Below are positions 29,044 to 38,034 of a DNA stretch of 64,000 nt, in pieces. The stretch covers positions 299,501 to 363,500 of the forward strand of contig NZ_OLMF01000004.1 in NCBI RefSeq assembly GCF_900290195.1, in the 5' to 3' direction. This DNA is from Anaerococcus marasmi. GTDB lineage: Bacteria; Bacillota; Clostridia; Tissierellales; Peptoniphilaceae. Made by a program: the position numbers and the translations under genes. The notes beneath the pieces were generated by a model. The model did not search any database and was not told the origin of the DNA. It worked only from the letters and a program-made list of their open reading frames with translations. Every line of letters begins with the position of its first letter. Within the stretch, counting starts at the first letter, position 1.

Positions 29044-30946
29044 AATAAGTGATAGAATCAAAGATTTGACTTATGATGAAATAAAGGACGAAAAGCTAGG
29101 AGCAATTTATAAGAATAATAAAACAACCTTCAGGGTTTTCTCACCAACGTCAGAGACCCTAGATCTCTTGATAAGTGATGACTATATGAAGGTGAGGAAA
29201 AATAAATATCAAATGGTAAAAAATGAAATTGGTATTTATGAGATCACCTTAGAAGGTGACTATAAGGGTTATTATTACAACTATTTGGTAGACAATAAGT
29301 ACGAAGTAACCGATCCTTATTCTTTTACAGCATCCATAAACAGCTTAAGCTCGGTGGTTGTTGACATGAAAGAAACAGATCCTTCTGGTTTTAGGGACGA
29401 AGGGTCACCTCAAAATTTAGAAGAAGATGCAATAATTTATGAGATGAGTGTAAAAGATTATACAGCTGATAAGTCTAGTGGAATAAAGATGAAAGGGAAA
29501 TTCCTTGGATTAACTGAAGAAGGAAGAAGCCTTGATGGAGTAAAGACTGGTATAGATAACATAAAAGAACTTGGTGTAAGTCACGTTCAATTACTACCAA
29601 TATATGATTTTATATCAGTAGATGAAGACGATTCTTTATTTTTTGATGATGAGAACTACAACTGGGGATATGATCCAGAACTATACTTTGCTCCAGAAGG
29701 TTCTTATGCGTCAGATCCCTATGACCCTTTATCTAGGATAAGGGATGCGAAGAAAATGATTCAGACCTTTCATAGAAATGATATTTCTGTTGTAATGGAT
29801 GTAGTATATAATCATACATTCAAGTCCTATGATTCAAATCTTAACACCCTAGCAAGAGGGTATTATCACAGAATGAATGAGGACGGTAGCTTTTCAAATG
29901 GATCTGGTGTTGGCAATGAAGTAAAAAGCGAAAATGCCTTTACTAGAAAATTAATAATAGATTCCCTCTGTCATTGGGCTAGAGAATATAATGTAGATGG
30001 ATTCAGATTTGATCTTATGGCCTTAATTGACCTTGATACTATTAAAATTGCCTTAAAGGAACTTAGAAAAATAAATCCTAATACGATAATTTATGGCGAG
30101 CCTTGGATGGCTTTTTATTCTCCACTGCCTCTTGATAAGCAAATCCTAAAGGGAGCTCAAAGATCAAATTCATTTGGCGTATTCAATGATGATTTTAGAG
30201 ATGCTATAAAAGGCGATGCAAATGGCTATGAGAAGGGATATATCCAAGGGATTTTTTCTAATAAAAGCAAAATCGAAACAGGTGTAGCTGGCTCTATTAA
30301 CTTCGATAATAAAAGAATAGGATTTGCTGACGATGCAAATGAGACAATAAATTATTTTAATTGCCATGATAATCTAATAATATATGATAAGCTAGCAATT
30401 TCTTTAAATGATACTAAGGATATAGACTCTTATATTAAGCTTGCTCTTGGTCTTATTTTCTTATCCTTCGGTAAGCCATTTATATACGAGGGTAACGAGT
30501 TTAATCATAGCAAAAATAACGATGCCAACTCCTATAGATCCCCTCTTAGCATAAATTCAATCAAGTGGGAAGATAAGTTAAATAATATGGATATATTTAA
30601 CTACACCAAAGATTTGATTAAACTAAGAAAATCCATAAAAATTCTAAGGATGACTAAGGCTAGTGATATCAGAAGATCCTTAACTTTTATGGAAGATATA
30701 GAGGAGTCATTGATTATTTATAAACTAGAATCTGAGAAAGAAAAATATCTAGTAGCTATCAATGCATCAATGGATGAGAAGTCAATCGATAGAAAAAAAT
30801 TGGATGAATTTATTAAAGCGAGTAAAATCAGCAAGATATTTACCAAAAAGGGTATAAATAAAGTAGATATTAATGTAGAAGATGGCTTAATACTAGAAAA
30901 TAAATCGGTAAATGTATTTAAATTAGGAGAGTTAAATGGACTATAA
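29024..30946 (+). CDS. Type I pullulanase-like glycogen debranching enzyme
   Basis: An N-terminal CBM48-like domain (about residues 25-120) precedes the pullulanase motif YNWGYDPELYFAPEGSYAS and a complete GH13 catalytic set: DVVYNHT, the nucleophile in GFRFDLMA, the acid/base in YGEPWM and FNCHDN. At 640 residues with no signal peptide it is cytosolic and hydrolyses alpha-1,6 branches of glycogen or imported maltodextrin. The start overlaps the GlgP-like gene by 20 nt. In contrast to its two pseudoenzyme neighbours its active site is intact. Confidence 0.9.
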   Translation: MIGTKIKISDRIKDLTYDEIKDEKLGAIYKNNKTTFRVFSPTSETLDLLISDDYMKVRKNKYQMVKNEIGIYEITLEGDYKGYYYNYLVDNKYEVTDPYSFTASINSLSSVVVDMKETDPSGFRDEGSPQNLEEDAIIYEMSVKDYTADKSSGIKMKGKFLGLTEEGRSLDGVKTGIDNIKELGVSHVQLLPIYDFISVDEDDSLFFDDENYNWGYDPELYFAPEGSYASDPYDPLSRIRDAKKMIQTFHRNDISVVMDVVYNHTFKSYDSNLNTLARGYYHRMNEDGSFSNGSGVGNEVKSENAFTRKLIIDSLCHWAREYNVDGFRFDLMALIDLDTIKIALKELRKINPNTIIYGEPWMAFYSPLPLDKQILKGAQRSNSFGVFNDDFRDAIKGDANGYEKGYIQGIFSNKSKIETGVAGSINFDNKRIGFADDANETINYFNCHDNLIIYDKLAISLNDTKDIDSYIKLALGLIFLSFGKPFIYEGNEFNHSKNNDANSYRSPLSINSIKWEDKLNNMDIFNYTKDLIKLRKSIKILRMTKASDIRRSLTFMEDIEESLIIYKLESEKEKYLVAINASMDEKSIDRKKLDEFIKASKISKIFTKKGINKVDINVEDGLILENKSVNVFKLGELNGL

Positions 30947-32630
30947 AGAAATTTATAACAAATGGTTAGAAGATGATAGATTTGACGAAGAAACCAAAAA
31001 AGATCTTTTAAGTATTAAAGATGATGAGGAAGAAATAAAAGATAGATTTCATCAATCTTTAAAATTCGGTACAGCTGGTCTTAGGGGCAAGCTTGGCGCA
31101 GGAACAAACAGGATGAATGTATACAACGTGGCACAAGCAAGCCAAGGATTTGCCGATACCATAGCAGAAGGTGGAGAAGAAGCGAAGAAAAAGGGTGTAG
31201 CTATTGCCTACGACGTAAGACATAAGTCTTATGAGTTTGCAAAAGTAGCTGCGGAAGTTTTTGCAGCGAATGGAATTAAGGTCTATATCCATAAAGAGAT
31301 CCAACCAACACCAGTATGTTCCTATACAATAAGAAAACTAGGTAATGTCGCAGGTGTTATGGTAACAGCAAGCCACAACCCTAGAGAGTATAACGGATAT
31401 AAGGCTTATAACCATGAAGGAAGCCAAATTTTAGATGAAACTGCAGATAAAATACTAGCCCATATACAAGAACATCCAGACTTTTTTGAGATACCAAGAA
31501 TAGATTTTGAAAAGGGTTTGGAAGAAGGAATCATTGAATATGTAGATGATCAATTGATAGAAGATTATATCAAGGAAGTTTTATCTTGTACAATTAATGA
31601 CGAGGATATAGATAAAAGTATTAACGTAGTCTATACTCCACTAAATGGATGTGGAAACAAATTAGTTAGAAGAATCCTTGACGAGAGAGATTTCAAAAAT
31701 ATCCATATAGTTAAAGATCAAGAAAAACCAGACCCTGACTTTACAACTGTTGGATATCCTAATCCAGAAGATCCAAAGGCCTTCAAATACTCTGAAGAAC
31801 TCGGTAAAGAAGTATCTGCAGAACTTTTACTTGCTACAGATCCTGATTCTGATAGATGTGCAGTAGAGGTTTTGGATAAGGATGGAGAATATAAATTCTT
31901 AACAGGTAACCTAATTGGTTCTTTATTAACAAACTATATACTAGAAGCTCTCGAGGGAAATAATGAACTTCCAGAAAATGGTGCTGTAGTTAAGTCTTTG
32001 GTATCAACTGACTTAGTTAAGCCTATTGCCAATAAATATGGAGTAAAAGTATACGATGTACTTACAGGATTTAAGAATATATATGCAGTAGCCAATGAAC
32101 TAGATGAAAACAAGAGTGGCAAGTTCATATTTGGTTTTGAGGAAAGTATAGGATACAACTATAAGGACTTCGTAAGAGATAAAGACGCAGTAAACTCTGC
32201 TATGATGATCACTGAAATGGCAGCCTATTACAAGGCTAAGGGCAAGAGCCTAATAGATGTTATAAATGGCTTGTTTAATGATTACGGTTACTATTCTAAT
32301 GAAGTTGTTTCCATTGTGCTTGAAGGACTAGATGGACAAGAAAGAATTTCTAGAATAATGACAGAAGTTAGAAACAATCCTATTAAAGAAGTTTGTGGAC
32401 TAAAGGTTAAAAATATCATAGACTACCAAAATGATGATATTGGACTTCCAAAATCAAATGTTTTAAAATATTATCTAGAAGATGATTCTTGGTTTGCCCT
32501 AAGACCTTCAGGAACTGAGCCAAAAATAAAGGTCTATATTAATGCAATTGATGACAACCTAGAGTCTTCTGAGAAGAAACTAGAAAATATAAATTCATTT
32601 ATGCAAAATATCATTGATTCAATTGAATAA
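30936..32630 (+). CDS. Alpha-phosphohexomutase (phosphoglucomutase, PgcA-like)
   Basis: Interconverts glucose-6-phosphate and glucose-1-phosphate, feeding GlgC. The phosphoserine loop VMVTASHNPREYNGYKAY (around residue 146), the metal loop LLATDPDSDRCAVEV, the sugar loop FGFEESIGY and the phosphate-binding RPSGTEPKIKVY are intact at 564 residues, the length of the Bacillus PgcA/PGM2 group. Phosphomannomutase or phosphoribomutase activity is a less likely alternative given the glg operon context. TTAGGAG at 30925-30931 gives the start, overlapping the pullulanase by 11 nt. Confidence 0.93.
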   Translation: MDYKEIYNKWLEDDRFDEETKKDLLSIKDDEEEIKDRFHQSLKFGTAGLRGKLGAGTNRMNVYNVAQASQGFADTIAEGGEEAKKKGVAIAYDVRHKSYEFAKVAAEVFAANGIKVYIHKEIQPTPVCSYTIRKLGNVAGVMVTASHNPREYNGYKAYNHEGSQILDETADKILAHIQEHPDFFEIPRIDFEKGLEEGIIEYVDDQLIEDYIKEVLSCTINDEDIDKSINVVYTPLNGCGNKLVRRILDERDFKNIHIVKDQEKPDPDFTTVGYPNPEDPKAFKYSEELGKEVSAELLLATDPDSDRCAVEVLDKDGEYKFLTGNLIGSLLTNYILEALEGNNELPENGAVVKSLVSTDLVKPIANKYGVKVYDVLTGFKNIYAVANELDENKSGKFIFGFEESIGYNYKDFVRDKDAVNSAMMITEMAAYYKAKGKSLIDVINGLFNDYGYYSNEVVSIVLEGLDGQERISRIMTEVRNNPIKEVCGLKVKNIIDYQNDDIGLPKSNVLKYYLEDDSWFALRPSGTEPKIKVYINAIDDNLESSEKKLENINSFMQNIIDSIE

Positions 32631-32723
32631 ATCAATAACTAATCTTGATTAAATTAGCGATAAAATCTTTTTAGTAGAAAATATGAGTAATTCGAATAGT
32701 TTCTAGAAAAGATATCACTATAG

Positions 32724-32750
32724 AAAAAGTCGTCTTTGGGCGACTTTTTT
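32724..32750 (+). terminator. Terminator of the glycogen operon
   Basis: AAGTCGTC pairs with GGCGACTT (one G-T pair) around a TTTG loop, followed by a T-run. The 90 bp between the phosphohexomutase stop and this hairpin show no gene. Confidence 0.85.
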
Positions 32751-32770
32751 AAATTACTTATACATAATAC

Positions 32771-32799
32771 TTGAACTTTCTTTGAAAATGAAATAATAT
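32771..32799 (+). promoter_or_regulatory. Promoter of the FHA-ftsW-pbp operon
   Basis: TTGAAC (32771-32776), 17-bp spacer, TAATAT (32794-32799); AAAAGGAGA at 32806-32814 is the ribosome binding site. Confidence 0.6.
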
Positions 32800-32818
32800 A
32801 TATCAAAAGGAGATAAAA

Positions 32819-33322
32819 ATGGAAAGTTTTTTTAATGTAATAGATAAAATATTTTCAGTTAATGTATTTGGAAGTTTAACTTTATATCAACTGATATCAA
32901 CTATATTAAAGTATATTTTTGTATTTATAGTTTTCTACTTCATATATTCTATCATTAGAATCATATATTATGATGTAAGAACTACACTAAAGAAAGAATC
33001 TAAGTCAGATACATATCTAAAACTTTTGAATTTAAGCGAGAACTTCTCGTTTACCGTACAAGAATTTTATTTTTTAGCATCTGATAATACAATTGGAAGA
33101 GATGACAGAAATAGTATTTGTATTAAAGATAAGTTTATGTCAAAATTTCATGCAAGGATTGTAGAAGACGAGGGAATATTTTTCTTAGAAGACCTAAAAT
33201 CCGCCAATGGGACTTATCTAAATAGCGAAAGGATTGAGGATGCAATAGAATTAAAATCTAACGATATAATAAATATCGGAAAACTTCAATTCTTATTTAT
33301 CCAAGGTGATGGCAATGAATAG
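32819..33322 (+). CDS. Membrane-anchored FHA-domain protein
   Basis: One transmembrane helix at about residues 22-45 (hydrophobic, ending before basic RIIYYDVR) and a C-terminal forkhead-associated domain from about 75: TIGRDDRNSICIKD, SKFHARI and DLKSANGTYLN carry the conserved G-R, S-x-x-H and N-G-T residues that bind phosphothreonine. The gene precedes ftsW and a class B PBP, so it probably docks a Thr-phosphorylated division or wall protein to the septal machinery. The matching Ser/Thr kinase is not in the window. It overlaps ftsW by about 8 nt. Confidence 0.85.
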   Translation: MESFFNVIDKIFSVNVFGSLTLYQLISTILKYIFVFIVFYFIYSIIRIIYYDVRTTLKKESKSDTYLKLLNLSENFSFTVQEFYFLASDNTIGRDDRNSICIKDKFMSKFHARIVEDEGIFFLEDLKSANGTYLNSERIEDAIELKSNDIINIGKLQFLFIQGDGNE

Positions 33323-34583
33323 GTTAAGAAATCTCACTATAAACAAAAATAAAGCACAGAGAAAGGCTCTTTTCTTGCTATTTGCCTTTGAATTCTTAGC
33401 CCTTTCCTTAGCATTGATTTATAATATAGAAAATATTACTAATACAGATTTTATAACGTATTTAGCAATTTTAGTCGCAACATTGATATCGAGTTTTATG
33501 ATAAACAAAGTCATTAAATCGGATGGGATTTTGCTAATGATTGTAAATATGCTTTTCTCTATAGGCGTTTCGGTTATCTATAGGTTAGATCCCTCACTAG
33601 GAAAGAGGCAGTTACAATATTATTTAGTTGGCCTTGTTATGTTTTTTGTAACATATTTTATATTAAAGTCATACAGCTCTTGGCATAAATTATCTAAGTT
33701 TTATGTCGGAATTTCAGTAGTACTATTTATACTTACTCTTGTATTCGGATCATATCTTGGAGGAGCTAAGAACTGGATTTATTTGGGACCAGTAAGTATT
33801 CAGCCATCAGAGTTTATCAAGGTACCCTTGGCATTTTTTATAGCAAGTTTTTACACCCATTATAATGAGTTTTGCAAAAGGCCTTTCGGAAAATACTATA
33901 TGAACCTAGTGATTTTTGTATTTATAGGATTTTTATTTTTACAAAAAGACCTGGGTACAGCTTTGATTTTCTTTGGGACTATGATTTTAAGTCAATTTGT
34001 GTACGATAGAGATAGAAAGCTTATATTGATTAATCTTTTAGCAATGGTTGTAGGATCTGTAATAGCGTATTTCCTATTTTCCCACGTCAGAATAAGGGTG
34101 GCTACTTGGAAGGATCCTTGGTCAGATATCGACGCAACAGGTTATCAGATAACCCAGGCCTTATTTGCGATGGCAAGTGGGGGACTTTTTGGAAGTGGTA
34201 TAGGACTCGGTAGGCCTGATTTTATACCAGTGGCTGAATCTGACTTTATCTTCTCAGCTATTTGTGAGGAGATGGGAATATTTATGGGTATTGCCGTAGT
34301 ATTGTTATTTATGATTCTGGTATATAGGGCTATTAAGATTTCCCTTATACAAAAAGACAAATTTTATTCTATATTGGCATTTTGTATAGGAATCTTATTT
34401 GCTTTGCAGACCTTCATAATCTTAGGTGGTGTCCTAAAGTTGATTCCGCTTACGGGAGTAACACTTCCTTTTATCAGCCAAGGGGGATCTTCCATGATTG
34501 CAGGATTTATTCTTCTAGGTTGTTTACAATATTCAGGGGAAGAAATTAAGTATGGTGATGAATTAGATGAAGAAAAGAATTGA
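33315..34583 (+). CDS. SEDS-family peptidoglycan glycosyltransferase (FtsW/RodA/SpoVE)
   Basis: About ten hydrophobic segments fill the 423 residues. GGAKNWIYLGPVSIQPSEFIKV is the SEDS hallmark, followed by FLQKDLGTALIFFGT, ITQALFAMASGGLFGSGIGLG, ESDFIFSAICEEMG and PFISQGGSS near the end. It polymerises glycan strands from lipid II with its partner PBP encoded next. ATG 33315 is best placed after AAGGTGAT (33303-33310); GTG 33306 and ATG 33309 are alternatives. FtsW versus RodA cannot be settled by sequence here. Confidence 0.92.
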   Translation: MNRLRNLTINKNKAQRKALFLLFAFEFLALSLALIYNIENITNTDFITYLAILVATLISSFMINKVIKSDGILLMIVNMLFSIGVSVIYRLDPSLGKRQLQYYLVGLVMFFVTYFILKSYSSWHKLSKFYVGISVVLFILTLVFGSYLGGAKNWIYLGPVSIQPSEFIKVPLAFFIASFYTHYNEFCKRPFGKYYMNLVIFVFIGFLFLQKDLGTALIFFGTMILSQFVYDRDRKLILINLLAMVVGSVIAYFLFSHVRIRVATWKDPWSDIDATGYQITQALFAMASGGLFGSGIGLGRPDFIPVAESDFIFSAICEEMGIFMGIAVVLLFMILVYRAIKISLIQKDKFYSILAFCIGILFALQTFIILGGVLKLIPLTGVTLPFISQGGSSMIAGFILLGCLQYSGEEIKYGDELDEEKN

Positions 34584-36078
34584 TAAAAAAAGAAAAAATT
34601 CTCAATCTTTAATAGATAAGATAAGACAAATTGAAGAGGAGAAGAGGTTAGAAGATGTAGATAAATTAAATATCTTACCTAAGACTACACTAAACAAAAG
34701 GTTAGTCTTTGTTATGGTATTTTTTGTGGCACTTTTTATGACCCTCGCCTTATATCTAGTATATTTTCAACTTTTTAAAAGAGCTGATATAGAAAATGAT
34801 TCTCATAACAGAAGGCTTTGGGTTAATGAAGATAATATCAAGAGAGGTAGTATCTACGATAGAAATGGCAATATACTTGCTTATAGTGAGGAAGATAGTG
34901 ACGGTAGTCAATATAGAGTTTATAACTATGGAAAGTCAGCTTCATCAGTTACAGGCTACTCTTCCACAACTTATGGTAAAACAGGTATAGAGAAGTCTTA
35001 TAATAAAGAGCTTCTCGCCCTTAGTGGAGAAAACCTATCTAACTTTAGGAAAATGGTCGTCAAAAATGATACAGGCTATGATGTTCACTTATCCTTAGAT
35101 CAAAATATTCAAGAGATAGTTTATGAACATATTAAAGATATAAAAGGCTCTTGCGTTGTGATGAACCCTAAGACCGGTGAAGTGCTTGCCCTAGTATCCA
35201 ATCCTAGCTATGATCCAAATAGTGTAGATGAAGATTGGGATCTTCTTATACAAAATACAGACGGTCCTCTAGTAAATAGGGCGACGTCTGGTTCCTATAG
35301 ACCGGGATCAACTTTTAAGATAGTTACAGCAACTGGTGTTCTAAACTATGGTCTTGATACATCTTACAATGATACTGGAGTTGAGACTATCCAAGGCTAT
35401 GATATCAAAAACTTTGCTGATCAAATATTTGGAATGGTCAACTTAAGATCTGCCTTTGTTAATTCTGTAAATACTTATTTTGCTTCAAAGACTAATGATT
35501 TAGGACGAGATAAATACGAAGAACTTGCTGAGAAGTTTATGATCAACAGAGATTATGACTTCGATTTGGAAAAGAATAAGGCAATAATTCCTTTTGATGA
35601 CTTAAACCAAGTAGACTTAGCAATGACAGGATTTGGATACGGAAAAACACAGATAACTCCACTTCATATGGCTATGATTACCTCAGCAATAGCAAACGAA
35701 GGAAAGATGATGCAACCAAGGCTTGTGACAAAGGTAGTTGATAAGGATGGTAAAATTATCGAAGAGAAGAAAAATAAAGTCTTAAGCGAGGTAACAAGTG
35801 TAGAAAACGCAAACTATATTAGAGATATGATGGTTTCAGTTGTCAATGAAGGTACGGGGACAAGCGCATATTTGGATTCTGTCCAAATAGCAGGAAAGAC
35901 AGGAACTGCAGATAAGGAAAATAATCTGTTGGACGCTTGGTTTGTAGGATTCGCTCCTGCCTATGACCCAGATATTGTTATTGCTCTAGTAGTAGAAGAT
36001 AGTGACGATACGGGAGGTGTAGTAGCTGCGCCGATTGCACGAGATATTTTAAGTTCAATTTACCAAACAATAGAATGA
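34567..36078 (+). CDS. Class B penicillin-binding protein (transpeptidase)
   Basis: A cytosolic basic tail, one transmembrane helix at about 45-70, then NIKRGSIYDRNGNILAYS typical of the PbpA/FtsI pedestal, and a transpeptidase domain with S248-T-F-K, S300-V-N and K444-T-G-T. At 503 residues it is like the PbpA partner proteins found with FtsW in Clostridia and Actinobacteria. It cross-links stem peptides at division or elongation sites. It overlaps ftsW by 17 nt. Its stop directly abuts the stop of the convergent NAD kinase, and its terminator seems to lie within that gene. Confidence 0.93.
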   Translation: MKKRIDKKRKNSQSLIDKIRQIEEEKRLEDVDKLNILPKTTLNKRLVFVMVFFVALFMTLALYLVYFQLFKRADIENDSHNRRLWVNEDNIKRGSIYDRNGNILAYSEEDSDGSQYRVYNYGKSASSVTGYSSTTYGKTGIEKSYNKELLALSGENLSNFRKMVVKNDTGYDVHLSLDQNIQEIVYEHIKDIKGSCVVMNPKTGEVLALVSNPSYDPNSVDEDWDLLIQNTDGPLVNRATSGSYRPGSTFKIVTATGVLNYGLDTSYNDTGVETIQGYDIKNFADQIFGMVNLRSAFVNSVNTYFASKTNDLGRDKYEELAEKFMINRDYDFDLEKNKAIIPFDDLNQVDLAMTGFGYGKTQITPLHMAMITSAIANEGKMMQPRLVTKVVDKDGKIIEEKKNKVLSEVTSVENANYIRDMMVSVVNEGTGTSAYLDSVQIAGKTGTADKENNLLDAWFVGFAPAYDPDIVIALVVEDSDDTGGVVAAPIARDILSSIYQTIE

Positions 36079-36864
36079 TCACATTAACTTATTCTTGATA
36101 TTATTCCAGTAGTGGTTTTTATTGAGAATAAGTTTTTTTATTTTAGTATCTGAAACTTTGATTCTAATCTTATAATCTTTTGTAGAGTATTCCTTGCCGT
36201 CGAATATAAATAGGGTGTGATAGTTATCTCTTTTTGAAACAGAAATATCAATTGTAGCATCATTTGGTAAGACCACGGGACACCTTAGGGCCTTGTTCAT
36301 ATTAGAATAAACTGGGGCTACAGGTGTTAGTTGAAATCCGTTTAGTGATTGATGAAGAATTGCTCCGCCTGATGATAAATTATAGGCGGTAGATCCATGT
36401 GGGGTAGATATAATTAAACCATCTCCCGAATAGGATTCTATATAATTACCATCTATAAAAACTTTTAATCTTACGATTTGATTTCTATCACTTTTGACAA
36501 CTACTTCATTTATAGAATTCATTACTTTGCCATTAACTTTTGCCTCAAGAATAGAAAGGCTTTCTGTATGGTAATTTCCTTGATCAAAGGATTTGATAAA
36601 ATTATCTAACATATTAACTTCTATTTCTTGATAAAAACCAAGATGACCTGTATTAATCCCAATAAAAGGAATAGAAGAAAAGTTAGACAAGTGAACAGCG
36701 TTTAAGAAAGTACCATCTCCTCCTATAACAAGATTCAAAACAGCATCTTTGTCATAAGTAGTTGTTAGGATGTAACCGTAATTGTAGAAAATCTTCTTGC
36801 ATTTTTGATAAATAGATCTAGAAAATTTAGACTTATTTTTAAAAACATTGATTTTATTTGTCAT
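36079..36864 (-). CDS. nadK: NAD kinase
   Basis: Phosphorylates NAD to NADP. The catalytic GGDGTFLNA (residues 48-56), NTGHLGFY, and the NAD-binding STPHGSTAYNLSSGGAIL are complete; the C-terminal region continues through PVAPVYSNMNKALRCPVVLP. At 261 residues it is normal for Firmicutes. The start is divergent from the pseudouridine synthase at 36913. In Bacillus these two genes are adjacent on one strand, so a local rearrangement is likely. The last 60 bp include a + strand hairpin. Confidence 0.94.
   Translation of the reverse strand: MTNKINVFKNKSKFSRSIYQKCKKIFYNYGYILTTTYDKDAVLNLVIGGDGTFLNAVHLSNFSSIPFIGINTGHLGFYQEIEVNMLDNFIKSFDQGNYHTESLSILEAKVNGKVMNSINEVVVKSDRNQIVRLKVFIDGNYIESYSGDGLIISTPHGSTAYNLSSGGAILHQSLNGFQLTPVAPVYSNMNKALRCPVVLPNDATIDISVSKRDNYHTLFIFDGKEYSTKDYKIRIKVSDTKIKKLILNKNHYWNNIKNKLM
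36086..36139 (+). terminator. Terminator of the FHA-ftsW-pbp operon, inside nadK coding sequence
   Basis: AACTTATTCT (36086-36095) and AGAATAAGTT (36125-36134) pair perfectly over 10 bp, followed by seven T on the + strand (36133-36139). The 29-nt loop holds a small CCA-GTAG-TGG hairpin. It lies wholly in the 3' end of the convergent nadK gene. Confidence 0.55.
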
Positions 36865-36912
36865 TTTTCCCTCCTCTCATATAATATATTATTATATCAT
36901 AGAGGAAGGAAT

Positions 36913-37755
36913 ATGAAATATATAAAATATGAAGTTTATGAAAATACAAGTGTAAGACAATTTCTAAGGGCTAAAAATTATTCTAAAAAAAGTATAGAAA
37001 ATATTCTAAAGACAGGTTATCTTTTAAATGGCAAGAAGAAAAGGAAAAGTCTTAATCTTAAAAAAAGAGATGAGTTAAAGATTATTATAGAAGATGAAAA
37101 GATCGACTATGATCCGATAAAGGGCAATCTTAGTATAATATTTGAAGATGAGCACAGCTTAGTTGTGAGCAAGGATTCTAATTTAGCAGTAAATTCTAAA
37201 AATCAGACAAGTCTATCTAATTACATAGCTTATTATTTTAAGGAAAGCAATCAAGAGAGTAAGATAAGGCTTGTCAATAGACTAGATATGAATACATCAG
37301 GACTTATGCTTATAGCTAAGAACAAATTTGCCCACGCTTTCTATCAAAAACAGCTAGAAGAAAATATAATGAAGAAAAAGTATATAGCTGTTGTAGAAGG
37401 AAAGGTAGATATTGATCTCCTATATGAAAATAGATTCTCATATAATGAAGAAAGGAAAAATTACGAGCCATCAAATACTGGAAAAATATCTAGGACATAC
37501 TTTAAATCGAAAAATATTAGTGAGGATTTTTCTATAATAGAGTGTGAAATATTTACAGGAAGGACTCATCAAATTAGAGCTAGTCTAAGCGATTTAGGAC
37601 ATCCTATTTGGGGAGATAGCTTGTATGGATCAAATAAAAAGCTTGATAGATTCCTGCTTCATTCTTATAAGCTTGAATTTACAAGTTTCTATGAAGAGGA
37701 AAACATCAAATTGGAAGATTGTCCGAATTTTGTAGGATTCATCGAAGGGCAATGA
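36913..37755 (+). CDS. RluA-family pseudouridine synthase
   Basis: An S4-like N-terminal segment (VRQFLRAKNYSKKSIENILKTGYLLNGKKK) and the RluA catalytic domain with VNRLDMNTSGLMLIAK (catalytic aspartate in RLD), IIECEIFTGRTHQIRASLSDLGHPIWGD and LLHSYKLEF. It converts uridines in rRNA or tRNA to pseudouridine; the site is not predictable. ATG 36913 follows AGAGGAAGGA at 36900-36909; a longer in-frame version from 36805 would run into divergent nadK and lacks a ribosome site. A second paralogue is at 49509. Confidence 0.88.
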   Translation: MKYIKYEVYENTSVRQFLRAKNYSKKSIENILKTGYLLNGKKKRKSLNLKKRDELKIIIEDEKIDYDPIKGNLSIIFEDEHSLVVSKDSNLAVNSKNQTSLSNYIAYYFKESNQESKIRLVNRLDMNTSGLMLIAKNKFAHAFYQKQLEENIMKKKYIAVVEGKVDIDLLYENRFSYNEERKNYEPSNTGKISRTYFKSKNISEDFSIIECEIFTGRTHQIRASLSDLGHPIWGDSLYGSNKKLDRFLLHSYKLEFTSFYEEENIKLEDCPNFVGFIEGQ

Positions 37756-37767
37756 AAACAATATTAT

Positions 37768-37796
37768 TTGCATAAATCCTTTGCATATTATATAAT
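37768..37796 (+). promoter_or_regulatory. Promoter of the structured RNA
   Basis: TTGCAT (37768-37773), 17-bp spacer and consensus TATAAT (37791-37796). Transcription would begin about 37802-37804, exactly at the base of the structured RNA's closing stem. Confidence 0.75.
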
Positions 37797-37802
37797 AAAA
37801 CT

Positions 37803-37962
37803 ATCCTAAGGTGTCGGTCCAAATTTAAACCTACAACTTTTATAAGGGATTGCGGAGTTCTAGCTTTGATGGCAAGCCCCCTTTGAGGGGAAGTCAGAGA
37901 TTCTAGACAGCTTGCCCACCTTCACATATGCGAAGGTCTTAAAGATAGGGCCCCCTTGGGAT
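37803..37962 (+). ncRNA. Structured non-coding RNA of unassigned family (6S-like or leader RNA)
   Basis: The closing stem pairs ATCCTAAGG (37803-37811) with CCTTGGGAT (37954-37962), continued by GGTCC/GGGCC (37816-37820/37948-37952). A large open 5' side of about 50 nt follows. Inner helix GGCAAGC/GCTTGCC (37871-37877/37910-37916) bears hairpin CCCC-TTTGA-GGGG and a GUCAGA..UCUAGAC hairpin. The 3' side has hairpin CCTTC/GAAGG (37919-37936). Closing stem, open bubble and 3'-side hairpin resemble Firmicutes 6S RNA, but the branched tip is atypical. I recognise no riboswitch core. No strong terminator follows, so it may read into the YtxH gene. Confidence 0.6.
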
Positions 37963-38034
37963 TTAATTAAATATAGTTTTACTTACCAACTTTTGGGTAT
38001 ATATTAAGCAAGACTAAATAATAAAGGAGAACAT

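Noticed and set aside
37803-37962. Known riboswitch (SAM, lysine, M-box, c-di-AMP, glycine, THF, fluoride or ZTP type) or T-box
   Set aside because: None of the conserved cores I know for these families is present, and there is no T-box GGTGGNACC sequence.
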